Assembly: GCA_027023025.1 (NCBI GenBank)
Contig: JALVXB010000021.1
Location: 1-64,000, forward strand
From: Caldisericaceae bacterium
GTDB lineage: Bacteria; Caldisericota; Caldisericia; Caldisericales; Caldisericaceae
Length of the DNA stretch: 64,000 bases
Direction: 5' to 3'
Made by a program: the position numbers and the translations under genes. The notes beneath the pieces were generated by a model. The model was not told where the DNA came from. It saw only the letters and a list, made by a program, of their open reading frames with translations, and did no database searches. Shown in pieces: positions 10,196 to 19,301 of the stretch. Numbering within the stretch: position 1 is the first letter of the stretch; every line of letters begins with the position of its first letter.

Positions 10196-11430
10196 TGTAT
10201 AAAAAGAAAGACCTTTCAATCGATTTTCTTGGCATCCATCTGGATAGTCCGTTTGTACTTTCTGCTGCACCGCCGACTGACGAGCTCGAAATTGCTTATA
10301 ACGGCTTAAAAGCTGGTTGGGCTGGCGTAATATTAAAAACGACTTCTGTAGATGGAAATCCTGTTAATTTAAAGTATCCAATGATGTCGTCTTTCGGGCC
10401 TATGCATAAGAAGGTAGTAGGGCTTGGAAATATAGACCTAATTTCTGCTTATCACATTGACGAAGTGGAAAGAAGAGTAAAAGCACTTAAAGAGGCCTTT
10501 CCAAATAAAATGATTGCAGCCTCCATTATGGGTGCAACGAAAGAGCAATGGCAAACGCTTGTTTGGAGACTTAAAAAGGCTGGTGCTGACCTTATAGAAT
10601 GCAGTTTTAGCTGCCCGCAGGGAAGTATGGGTGAAGAGCCTGGTAAAATGCTTGCTCAAAGTGTTGAAGCAACTGAAAAAGTAACTCGTTGGGTAAAAGA
10701 AGCAGCAGGTGATACACCTGTTCTTATTAAGATTACTCCACAGGTAACTGACATCGTTGAGGTTGCAAAGGCAGTAAAACGCGGTGGTGCAGACGGCATT
10801 ACGGCAAGTAACACGGTGCCATCGCTTTTAGGAATAGACATTAAAACTTTTGAACCGTATCCAAATGTATTCGGCAAGGGCGCTTATTCGGGATTATCTG
10901 GGCCTGCAATTAAGCCTCTTACTTTAAGGACAATTTCCGAAATTGCCAAAAATGTTGATATAGTAATTTCTGGTAATGGCGGTGCATTTAATTGGCGTGA
11001 TGCCGTTGAATTTATGGCAGTAGGTGCATCAAATGTTCAATTCTGCACTTTACCAATGCACTATGGATTCAGGACAATAAGGGACCTTAAAGACGGACTT
11101 GCCCATTACTTAATGGATATGGGATTTAACTCTCCAATGGACATAGTAGGAAAGGCATTACCTAACATAGAGTCTCAAGAAGAACTTCCTTCTCCAATCA
11201 CGAGGGCTGAGATTAATGAAGATAAGTGTATAGGTTGTGGACTTTGCTATGCAGCTTGCTCTGACGGAGGACACCTTGCAATTGAATGGGACTCAAATAA
11301 ACGAAGGCCACATGTTAACGAAGACAAGTGTGTTGGCTGTGCGATGTGTATGCAGGTCTGTCCTATTGACGCGATACGGATGAAAGAGAAGATTGACGGG
11401 CAATTACACTACTTCGTTGAGGAGAGATAA
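10195..11430 (+). CDS. preA: dihydropyrimidine dehydrogenase-like (PreA) with two 4Fe-4S motifs
   Basis: DHOD-like barrel (LSIDFLGIHLDSPFVLSAAPPTD..), C-term CIGCGLCYAACSDGG..CVGCAMCMQVCP. Confidence 0.88.
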   Translation: MYKKKDLSIDFLGIHLDSPFVLSAAPPTDELEIAYNGLKAGWAGVILKTTSVDGNPVNLKYPMMSSFGPMHKKVVGLGNIDLISAYHIDEVERRVKALKEAFPNKMIAASIMGATKEQWQTLVWRLKKAGADLIECSFSCPQGSMGEEPGKMLAQSVEATEKVTRWVKEAAGDTPVLIKITPQVTDIVEVAKAVKRGGADGITASNTVPSLLGIDIKTFEPYPNVFGKGAYSGLSGPAIKPLTLRTISEIAKNVDIVISGNGGAFNWRDAVEFMAVGASNVQFCTLPMHYGFRTIRDLKDGLAHYLMDMGFNSPMDIVGKALPNIESQEELPSPITRAEINEDKCIGCGLCYAACSDGGHLAIEWDSNKRRPHVNEDKCVGCAMCMQVCPIDAIRMKEKIDGQLHYFVEER

Positions 11431-11432
11431 AT

Positions 11433-11912
11433 ATGAAAGAAATAGAAATCAGCCTCACCGTAAATAATAAGCCTTATAAACTTTCTGTTCCAGCAAACAT
11501 AACTTTGCTTGATGTTTTACGAGAAAAGCTTAAACTCACTGGGACAAAGGAAGGGTGCGGTAAAGGAGAGTGTGGGGCTTGCACCGTAATGTTCAACGGG
11601 CGAAGTGCAAATTCCTGTTTAATACTTGCACCTCAAGCAGACGGTGCTGAGGTTATTACCATCGAGGGGCTTGGAAACTTAGAAAATATGCATCCTATAC
11701 AGGAAGCCTTTGTTGAAGAAGGTGCTATACAGTGCGGTTTCTGCACGCCTGGTATGGAAATGTCCTCTTTTTATTTGTTAACTAAAAATCCAAATCCTAC
11801 TGAAGAGGAAATAAGGGAAGGAATCTCGGGCAACCTATGTAGGTGCACTGGTTACATGAAGATAATAAAGGCGATTGAGAAGGCGAGTCAGAAACTAAAT
11901 GAAAAACATTAA
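11433..11912 (+). CDS. xanthine dehydrogenase-family 2Fe-2S small subunit
   Basis: GCGKGECGACTVMFNGRSANSCL and CGFCTPGMEMSS...GNLCRCTGY. Confidence 0.95.
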   Translation: MKEIEISLTVNNKPYKLSVPANITLLDVLREKLKLTGTKEGCGKGECGACTVMFNGRSANSCLILAPQADGAEVITIEGLGNLENMHPIQEAFVEEGAIQCGFCTPGMEMSSFYLLTKNPNPTEEEIREGISGNLCRCTGYMKIIKAIEKASQKLNEKH

Positions 11913-12513
11913 AGGAGTTTTATTATCTGCGGGGGAGTCCAGGAGAATGGGCTTCCCTAAGGCACTTTTGAAGCTGAATAATGAAACGGTCATTGAGATG
12001 CTGCTCAATGAATATAAGAACTCTAACTTGAACGATACTATCGTCGTATTGGGTGCCTATAGTAATAAGATTGAACCTTTGGTTAAAAAAAAGTTTCCGA
12101 ATGTAGAGATCACTATTAATCAAGACTATAAGAAAGAAATGTTTTCTTCAATCCAGGCTGGCATTTCGATAATTAACGAAGGCGATGCAGTCTTAATTGG
12201 ACTCGTAGATCATCCGTTTATCACAAAAGAAGTTATCAATCAACTAATATACGGATACGAAGACGGTTCTATTGTAATTCCCGCTTATAAGGGAAGAAAA
12301 GGCCATCCTATTATTATCCCTTTATCTCTCCGAGAGGAAATACTTTCCATGAAGGCTGAAGATCATTCGCTTCGAGGTGTGATAAGTAGCCATAAGGATG
12401 TGGTTAAAGTGATTGAGGTTAACACAGACGCAATTTTATTTGACATGGATACACCTGAAAAGTTTGAAGAGGCAAAAGAGATATGGAAAAAATTAAAACA
12501 GAAGATGCAATAG
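11899..12513 (+). CDS. MobA-like NTP transferase (molybdenum cofactor nucleotidyltransferase, MocA type)
   Basis: GVLLSAGESRRMGFPKALLKLNNETVIE; LVDHPFI; inside XDH operon. Confidence 0.88.
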   Translation: MKNIKGVLLSAGESRRMGFPKALLKLNNETVIEMLLNEYKNSNLNDTIVVLGAYSNKIEPLVKKKFPNVEITINQDYKKEMFSSIQAGISIINEGDAVLIGLVDHPFITKEVINQLIYGYEDGSIVIPAYKGRKGHPIIIPLSLREEILSMKAEDHSLRGVISSHKDVVKVIEVNTDAILFDMDTPEKFEEAKEIWKKLKQKMQ

Positions 12514-13475
12514 GAAAAATACTTGGTTCTGATGTGACTGAAATTGTACCAGGTGTAAAAAAAGGCCCTCTATTTAAGAGGGGGCACATAATAAAAAAGG
12601 AGGATGTAGAGAAGCTCTTATCTATTGGAAAACACTATGTTTGGGTATTCAGTGAAGACGAAGACTTCATACACGAAGATGATGCTGCCTTAACTATTAT
12701 GAAGGCTGTGTCCGGTAAAAACCTTAGGGTTTCAGAACCCAGCGAATCCAAAGTCAAGTTAATTGCGGAAAAAGACGGAGTCTTATTTATTAACGAAGCA
12801 GGTTTGTTGGAAGTAAATAGTCTTAAAGATGCCGTAATAGCGACAAAAAGATCTTATTCTTTTGTGCGTAAAGAGGAGCCTATAGCGATTGGAAAAGTAA
12901 TGCCGGTAGAAGTTCCTATTTCTGAGGTGGACGAAGTAAAAATGGTCGCCCAAAAATTTTATCCAATTATAAATTTAGTGCCTTTGAAAGCCAATAAGAT
13001 AGCAATCTATCCTGTAGGAAACGAATTTGTAGAAGGCAGGAGGAAGGAAGTATTGAGCTTTAGAGTAGCGGATTACTTATCTTCGCTTGGCCAGAGTGTA
13101 GAAAGAAAAGATCCTCTTCCTGACGACGAGAGTAAAATTAAAGAAGCAGGCATAAATGCGCTAAAAAGTGGATTTAACATCGTCATTTATATGGGCGGGC
13201 TTGCAGTTGACCCAGACGATAAAACCGTTAGTGGCATCCGTAAAATTGGGGTAACTGAAGTTACTTACGGCGTACCAATGTGGCCCGGAACGACATTTTT
13301 TATCTCTTATAAAGACGATAATCTGCTTCTTGGAATTCCTTCTGCTGCTGGATTAGCTAAATCTGGTACGAGTTTTCATAGATTGATGCCGATTTTATTA
13401 ACTGGCTTTAAGTTGAGCAGATTGGAACTTATGAAAATGGCGTGTGGAGGATTTATAAGTGCAAAAGGTTTATGA
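12483..13475 (+). CDS. molybdopterin-binding (MoeA-like) protein of molybdenum hydroxylase maturation
   Basis: 330 aa; KIAIYPVGNEFVEGRRKEVLSFRVADYLSSLG... VYMGGLAVDPDDKT; MoCF-binding-like region, operon context. Confidence 0.75.
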   Translation: MEKIKTEDAIGKILGSDVTEIVPGVKKGPLFKRGHIIKKEDVEKLLSIGKHYVWVFSEDEDFIHEDDAALTIMKAVSGKNLRVSEPSESKVKLIAEKDGVLFINEAGLLEVNSLKDAVIATKRSYSFVRKEEPIAIGKVMPVEVPISEVDEVKMVAQKFYPIINLVPLKANKIAIYPVGNEFVEGRRKEVLSFRVADYLSSLGQSVERKDPLPDDESKIKEAGINALKSGFNIVIYMGGLAVDPDDKTVSGIRKIGVTEVTYGVPMWPGTTFFISYKDDNLLLGIPSAAGLAKSGTSFHRLMPILLTGFKLSRLELMKMACGGFISAKGL

Positions 13476-14283
13476 GAAAATTGCTGAATTAATAAATAAC
13501 AAAAAGGAATTTGTTGTAGCTACTGTGGTGAATGCCGAGTCTTCTACATCAGGGAAGATAGGATTTAAGATGATTATATTGCCAGACGGAGAAACAATAG
13601 GGACAGTGGGCGGTGGTACACTAGAACAAGATGTAATTAACGAAGCTAAAAAGATGTTCACCACGCACAAAAATACTTTTAAAACATACATTCTCAAAGA
13701 AGGAGATAAGAGCTCTCTTGGAATGGTATGCGGAGGGATGGTACAGGTTTATATGGAATATGCGGGACAGAAACCTCAATTAGTAATCTTTGGTGCAGGG
13801 CACATCGGGAAAAAACTTCACGACATTTTATCTCTTGACGATACTTTTGAGTTGCTCGTTTGTGACGACAGGAAAGAGTTTGCAAATCGGGAGAATTTTC
13901 CAAATGCATCTGTATTTTCTGAAGAATTTTCCGAGTGTGTTTCCAAAATGCCCCTTAGGAAAGGTGCATACATAGTTATGGTTACTGCGGGGGGTAAAAA
14001 AGACCCCTTCATCCTAAAAGCACTTTACGATAAAAAATTAGAATACTCCTACATAGGAATGATTGGTAGTACAAATAGAAGAAATAAAAGTTTTGCGAAA
14101 GCAAGAGAATTAGGAGTAAGTGAGTCATTTCTAAAAAACATATTTGCCCCTATTGGCTTAGCAATAAACGGAGAAACACCGTTTGAAGTGGCAATAGCCA
14201 TAATAGGGGAAATTATTGCTTATAGGAAGGGCGCTCTTAAAAATGTAAAAACCGAGAAGGAGGTTCACGATGAAAGAGTTTAA
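13459..14283 (+). CDS. xdhC: XdhC/CoxI family maturation protein
   Basis: VVNAESSTSGKIGFKMIILPDGETIGTVGGGTLEQDVI; Rossmann VIFGAGHIGKKL; YIGMIGSTNRR. Confidence 0.92.
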   Translation: MQKVYEKIAELINNKKEFVVATVVNAESSTSGKIGFKMIILPDGETIGTVGGGTLEQDVINEAKKMFTTHKNTFKTYILKEGDKSSLGMVCGGMVQVYMEYAGQKPQLVIFGAGHIGKKLHDILSLDDTFELLVCDDRKEFANRENFPNASVFSEEFSECVSKMPLRKGAYIVMVTAGGKKDPFILKALYDKKLEYSYIGMIGSTNRRNKSFAKARELGVSESFLKNIFAPIGLAINGETPFEVAIAIIGEIIAYRKGALKNVKTEKEVHDERV

Positions 14284-15151
14284 TTACCTGAGGGCTGACA
14301 CTTTATCTGAGGCTCTGGAAATGCTTGAGGAGTTCCAGGGCAATGTAAAGGTTCTGGCTGCAGGGACTGACCTCGTAGTTCGTCTAAAAGGAGATATGGT
14401 TAAAGAGGAGAACATTCTTGACATTTCCCGAATAAAAGAATTGAAAGGAATTTTTACAGAGAACGGAATTATCCACATTCTTCCGTTAACTACGCATACC
14501 GAGATTCTAGAGTATCCAGACATGAAAACTGCTGCGCAAATCTTATACGACGCTTGTAAGTCTGTTGGTTCGCCACAAATAAGGAATAGGGGCACATTAG
14601 GCGGCAATGTTGCGAATGCTTCGCCTGCAGGGGATACTATTCCTGCATTATTTGTTCAGGAAGCAAAGTTAAAGTTGAAAAGTAAAAGCGGGGAACGCGT
14701 AATATCTGTAGAAGACTTTTTTACCGGTCCTGGAAGAACAGTGTTAAAGCCTGACGAACTATTAGTGGATATTTACTTTCCTGCAATGAGTGATGACGAA
14801 GTAGGTTTCTTTAAAAAATTAGGGCAGAGAAATGCATTGGCGATATCTGTTGTAAGTGTTGCTGCGAAACTCAAAAAATCAACTGAGCCGAATAAATTTG
14901 ATAAGGCATTTGTAGCCTTTGGATCTGTCGCGCCTACTGTAATTAGAGGTAACCGTGTGGAAAATGCTTTAATGGACTCGGTGGTGGATTCCCGTGAAAA
15001 AATTCGTTACATTGCGCAACTTGCCTGGAGGGAGGTCTCTCCTATATCTGATGTAAGAGCTTCGTTAAAGTATAGGCAGGATATGAGTATAAATCTTCTG
15101 TACGAAGGCTTACTCGAACTTTATAAAAACGGCTGGAATAGGAGGTCATAA
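14270..15151 (+). CDS. xanthine dehydrogenase-family FAD-binding subunit
   Basis: VLAAGTDLVVRLKGD, SPQIRNRGTLGGNVANASPAGDTIPALF. Confidence 0.95.
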   Translation: MKEFNYLRADTLSEALEMLEEFQGNVKVLAAGTDLVVRLKGDMVKEENILDISRIKELKGIFTENGIIHILPLTTHTEILEYPDMKTAAQILYDACKSVGSPQIRNRGTLGGNVANASPAGDTIPALFVQEAKLKLKSKSGERVISVEDFFTGPGRTVLKPDELLVDIYFPAMSDDEVGFFKKLGQRNALAISVVSVAAKLKKSTEPNKFDKAFVAFGSVAPTVIRGNRVENALMDSVVDSREKIRYIAQLAWREVSPISDVRASLKYRQDMSINLLYEGLLELYKNGWNRRS

Positions 15152-17427
15152 TGGGAGAGTATAAATACATTGGTAAGTCTGTTCCAAGAGTGGATGCTGC
15201 AGAGAAGGCAACGGGCCACATCAAGTATATGTCCGATCTTTCTTTCCCTAATATGTTATGGGGTAAGATCGTTCGATCCAAGTACCCACATGCAAAAATA
15301 TTGAAGATCGATACATCAAAGGCTGAGGCATTACCTGGAGTAGTTGCGGTAGTTACCTGGAAAGATGTCCCAGGCCTGAACGGTTTTGGTATTGTTGTTC
15401 CTGACCAACCTGTGCTTTGTGAAGATAAAGTGCGTTACATAGGTGACGCCGTTGCGGCAGTTGCTGCTGAGACGAAAGAAATAGCGGAAAAGGCTGCAAA
15501 TCTCGTTGAAGTAGAATACGAACCTTTGCCGTTGGTTGACGATCCGATAAAAGCAATTTCTGAAGATGCGCCAAAAGTTCACGAAGGAGGCAATGTACAC
15601 TTACACACAAAAATCGTTCGTGGAGATGTTGAAAAGGCTTTTGAAGAAGCAGACTTAATTGTTGAGCATACTTATTATACTGGCAGGCAGGAGCATGCAT
15701 TTCTTGAAACTGAGTCAGGAGTTGCTAAACTTGAAGAAGACGGCACACTATCCGTATATGCAGGCTCCCAATATCCGCAAAGGGACCAGATGCAGTTATC
15801 AAGGTGCCTTGCTTTAAATCCGCGAAAAATACATGTAGTGTCTTATCCAGTGGGTGGAGCATTCGGCGGAAAAGACGAACTTACTATTCAGCCTATTCTT
15901 GGCCTTCTTGCGCTTAAAACTAAACGGCCTGTTAAAATTGTATTGTCACGAGAAGAATCGATAATTTCCTACTGGAAAAGACATCCTATGATAATGAAGT
16001 ACAAAACAGGCGTAAAAAAGGACGGAACGCTCGTTGCAAACAAAGTAGAGATTTATGCTGATACGGGTGCTTATGCATCACTTGGCGGTCCTGTCCTGAA
16101 CCTTGCGGTGGAACATGCCTGCGGTCCATACAAACTTGATAATGTATACATTGACGGATATTGTGTATACACCAACAATGGCGTAGCAGGAGCGTTTAGG
16201 GGATTTGGCGTTCCACAGGTAACCTTTGCTATGGAAACACAAATGGACATAATTGCTGAAAAACTCGGGATAGATCCAATAGAACTTCGTAAGAAGAATG
16301 CGCTACGCCGCGGTGATGTTTCACCTATTGGAAATAAACTTACGACGAGTGTAGGCACGGTGGCTGTATTAGAAGGTGTAAAAGAAACAGATTTGTGGAA
16401 AAACAAAGATAAGATAGAAAAAGTTGACAAAGAACGCCCGTGGATTAAACGAGGTTTTGGTTTTGCACTGACTTACCAGGGTACGGGTCTTGGAATTGGC
16501 TTGCCTGACTACGGTGGTGCAGTATTGCGTTTTAGAGAAGATGGAGGGTTTATCGTTGGAGTAGGTATCGTCGACTATGGACAGGGCACGGGGACTTCCT
16601 ATGCTCAAATCGTTGCTGAGGCAATGAAGTGTCCAGTAAATAAGGTTAGCGTAATACTTGGGGATACAGACCTTACGGCGGATTCTGGACCGACGAGTGC
16701 ATCAAGAGGCGTATATACAGGCGGACGCGCAGCTATTATTGCGTCGAAGAGGATGATGAAAATCTTAAAGGAGAAAGCTGCTGAATTGTTAAGTGTTTCG
16801 CCTGAGGATCTGGAAGCAGAAGGTGGATACTTCTATGTAAAGAATCAGCCGGATGTAAGTATTTCTTACGACAAAATTGCTATGGAATTCTTAAAAACGA
16901 GTGGTCACTTACCTCAAACTGAAGGTTACTTTCTCATGCCAATTGCAGACATTAAGATAAAAGATGCTTTTGGTTTACCGCATCACATATTTGCATACTC
17001 TGGCCACCTGGCTCTCGTGGAGGTTAACACGCTTACAGGGCAGACGAAAGTACTTGAAGGTGCTGAGGTTGTGGATGGTGGAATTGTCGTAAATAGGCAG
17101 GGATTTGAAGCGCAGGTTGAAGGTGGCTATGTAATGGGTATGGGATACGGACTCATGGAAGATGTAAAGATAGAAAAGGGAATTTTCAAGACGGTGAATT
17201 TTTCTACTTATATAATTCCTACCGTAAAGGACGCACCAAAAAGAATTCAAACTGTACCTGTACACGATCCTGAGGAAACGGGTCCGTACCAGGCAAAAGG
17301 TATTGCAGAAACGGTTATGGTTGCAACAGCACCTGCAATTACAAATGCAATTCACAGTGCAACTGGTATAAGGATCTTTAAAATTCCAGCAACGAGCGAG
17401 CTTATTTACAATCTTTTAAAGGAGTAA
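15151..17427 (+). CDS. xanthine dehydrogenase-family molybdopterin-binding subunit
   Basis: 758 aa; GGAFGGKDE, GAFRGFGVPQ (XDH-type, not AYRCSFR of form I CO dehydrogenase), EETGPYQAKGIAE. Confidence 0.96.
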   Translation: MGEYKYIGKSVPRVDAAEKATGHIKYMSDLSFPNMLWGKIVRSKYPHAKILKIDTSKAEALPGVVAVVTWKDVPGLNGFGIVVPDQPVLCEDKVRYIGDAVAAVAAETKEIAEKAANLVEVEYEPLPLVDDPIKAISEDAPKVHEGGNVHLHTKIVRGDVEKAFEEADLIVEHTYYTGRQEHAFLETESGVAKLEEDGTLSVYAGSQYPQRDQMQLSRCLALNPRKIHVVSYPVGGAFGGKDELTIQPILGLLALKTKRPVKIVLSREESIISYWKRHPMIMKYKTGVKKDGTLVANKVEIYADTGAYASLGGPVLNLAVEHACGPYKLDNVYIDGYCVYTNNGVAGAFRGFGVPQVTFAMETQMDIIAEKLGIDPIELRKKNALRRGDVSPIGNKLTTSVGTVAVLEGVKETDLWKNKDKIEKVDKERPWIKRGFGFALTYQGTGLGIGLPDYGGAVLRFREDGGFIVGVGIVDYGQGTGTSYAQIVAEAMKCPVNKVSVILGDTDLTADSGPTSASRGVYTGGRAAIIASKRMMKILKEKAAELLSVSPEDLEAEGGYFYVKNQPDVSISYDKIAMEFLKTSGHLPQTEGYFLMPIADIKIKDAFGLPHHIFAYSGHLALVEVNTLTGQTKVLEGAEVVDGGIVVNRQGFEAQVEGGYVMGMGYGLMEDVKIEKGIFKTVNFSTYIIPTVKDAPKRIQTVPVHDPEETGPYQAKGIAETVMVATAPAITNAIHSATGIRIFKIPATSELIYNLLKE

Positions 17428-17434
17428 AAGAAGA

Positions 17435-18793
17435 ATGAAAGTACTAATTAAAAATGCGGATGTAATAGCGACATTTGACTCTAAAAATAGAGAAATTAAA
17501 AACGGATGGATGTATATCGTTGACAACATCATAAAAGACTTAGGAACGGGTGAACCGCCTGACCTTGAGAAGGATCGTGAAATTTCGGGCAAGGGCATGG
17601 TTTTTCTTCCAGGATTTGTTAATGTGCACCATCACTTTTATCAATCTCTGTTTCGCTCGGTTCCTGAAGTTGCGAGTGCTAAACTGTTTGACTGGTTAGT
17701 TTTTTTGTACGAAAAGTGGAAAAATGTCGATGAAGAAGCAATTATGATATCAACTGTCGTAGCTACTATGGAATTAATGAAGAGTGGTGTTACGACTACT
17801 ACCGACCACTTGTACTTATTCCCTAAGGGCCATCCGAATTTAATTGATGCAGAGATGGAAGGTGCTGATATTACGGGTGTTCGTTTCTATGCAACGAGAG
17901 GAAGTATGTCGCTGTCTAAGAAAGATGGTGGCCTTCCGCCTGATTCTGTAGTCCAAACTGAAGACGAAATTATAAAGGATTCAATCAGGGTTGTGGAGAA
18001 GTACCACGATCCTTCTCCATTCTCGATGCGAAAGGTTGCTCTTGCTCCATGTTCACCATTTTCGGTAACAGAAGACTTGATGAAAGAAACTGTAAAAATT
18101 GCTGAACGGTACGACCTGCTGATTCATACTCACCTTGCTGAAACAAAAGACGAAGAGGAATTTTGCCTCGAAAAATTTGGGTTAAGACCTGTAGACTACA
18201 TGGAGAAGTTAGGATGGCTAAATCCCAGGGCATGGTTTGCTCATCTCGTGCATCTTTCCGATAGTGATATCAAAAAACTTTCCGATAGTGATTCCGGAAT
18301 GTCGCATTGCCCTACTTCCAATATGAGGTTAGGTTCGGGTATTGCGAGAGTTACCGAGATGAAAGATACGAATATAAGAATAGGATTAGGGGTTGACGGA
18401 AGTTCCTCAAATGATACGGGCAACTTCCTTATGGAAATCAGGAATGCACTTTTATTACAGCGAGTTAAGTACGGAGCAGATGCATTAACTCCGAGAGAAG
18501 CATTGAAAATGGGTTCCTTTGGCGGGGCTAAGGTGCTAAAAATGGAGAAAGAAATCGGATCTATCGAAAAAGGAAAAGCAGCCGACATAATTGGTTTTAA
18601 AACTGACCGTCTCGAATTTGCAGGTGGTCTCGTTGATCCCATAGGCTCGCTCGTGCTGTGTGATGCAAAACAGGTTGACTTCTCTATGATAAACGGTAAT
18701 GTAGTAATCGAAGATGGACACTTCGTTAACTTAGACGAGGAGGACTTTATTCGTAAACAAAACGATATTTCAAAGAAATTATTGAATTATTAA
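17435..18793 (+). CDS. amidohydrolase, probable 8-oxoguanine deaminase
   Basis: HVHHHFYQSLFRSVP, KDGGLPPDSVVQTEDEI, VALAPCSPFSVTEDLM, LIHTHLAETKDEEEFCLEKFG, MSHCPTSNMRLGSGIA, GLGVDGSSSND match the COG0402 8-oxoguanine deaminase subgroup. Confidence 0.85.
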   Translation: MKVLIKNADVIATFDSKNREIKNGWMYIVDNIIKDLGTGEPPDLEKDREISGKGMVFLPGFVNVHHHFYQSLFRSVPEVASAKLFDWLVFLYEKWKNVDEEAIMISTVVATMELMKSGVTTTTDHLYLFPKGHPNLIDAEMEGADITGVRFYATRGSMSLSKKDGGLPPDSVVQTEDEIIKDSIRVVEKYHDPSPFSMRKVALAPCSPFSVTEDLMKETVKIAERYDLLIHTHLAETKDEEEFCLEKFGLRPVDYMEKLGWLNPRAWFAHLVHLSDSDIKKLSDSDSGMSHCPTSNMRLGSGIARVTEMKDTNIRIGLGVDGSSSNDTGNFLMEIRNALLLQRVKYGADALTPREALKMGSFGGAKVLKMEKEIGSIEKGKAADIIGFKTDRLEFAGGLVDPIGSLVLCDAKQVDFSMINGNVVIEDGHFVNLDEEDFIRKQNDISKKLLNY

Positions 18794-18816
18794 GGAAAGA
18801 ATTAGACTTTTATTAT

Positions 18817-18864
18817 AACAATTGGGGGCAAAAGTTACTAAAGTTATGCTCCCAATTGTTTTTT
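18817..18864 (+). terminator. Rho-independent terminator after the purine operon
   Basis: aacaattggg-g-gca ... tgc-t-cccaattgtt followed by tttttt. Confidence 0.8.
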
Positions 18865-19163
18865 CTTAAAGGATCAAAAAAGAAAAGAAAGCAAAAATCC
18901 AGGAGAGTTATAACTATATTGAGGATTTTCTTCTCATAACATAGTAACTAAAGTTATTGCCGCTATCAGTATGTAGAGTAAACTTACAATTACACCCACA
19001 TGTAGACTGGCCAATCTTTTGAAAAATTTTTTCCTTTTTAACTTTTAGCTAAAATGCATAGGATTTCGGGAAGAAAGAGAAGAAAAAGTTTAATTCGGCT
19101 AAAAATAATAAAAAGAAGCATTTTCTACAAAAACTTATTACACCAAAATCAGCCTAAACAAAC

Positions 19164-19301
19164 CCTGTATTTATCAGGTATCTTTCAAAATCGCTAATTT
19201 AAGGTACCTTAGAGCGCGATCTTGAGAAAAATCGGGTAAATATACCTGCAAAACGCTTAAAACGCCTTATTTTAGAAGGCAACAAAGCCTGTATTTATCA
19301 G
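19164..19301. repeat. dispersed intergenic repeat, copy A (bounded by two cctgtatttatcag 14-mers)
   Basis: 14-mer at 19164-19177 and 19288-19301; shares 17-mer acgcttaaaacgcctta (19253-19269) and further blocks with 60780-60922. Confidence 0.65.

Noticed and set aside
11433-17427. Aerobic CO dehydrogenase (CoxSML) interpretation
   Set aside because: Large subunit has GAFRGFGVPQ rather than the AYRCSFR motif, and gene context is purine-related.
19164-19301. CRISPR array from repeated cctgtatttatcag
   Set aside because: Only two exact copies 124 bp apart, no regular repeat/spacer pattern, no cas genes in the window.
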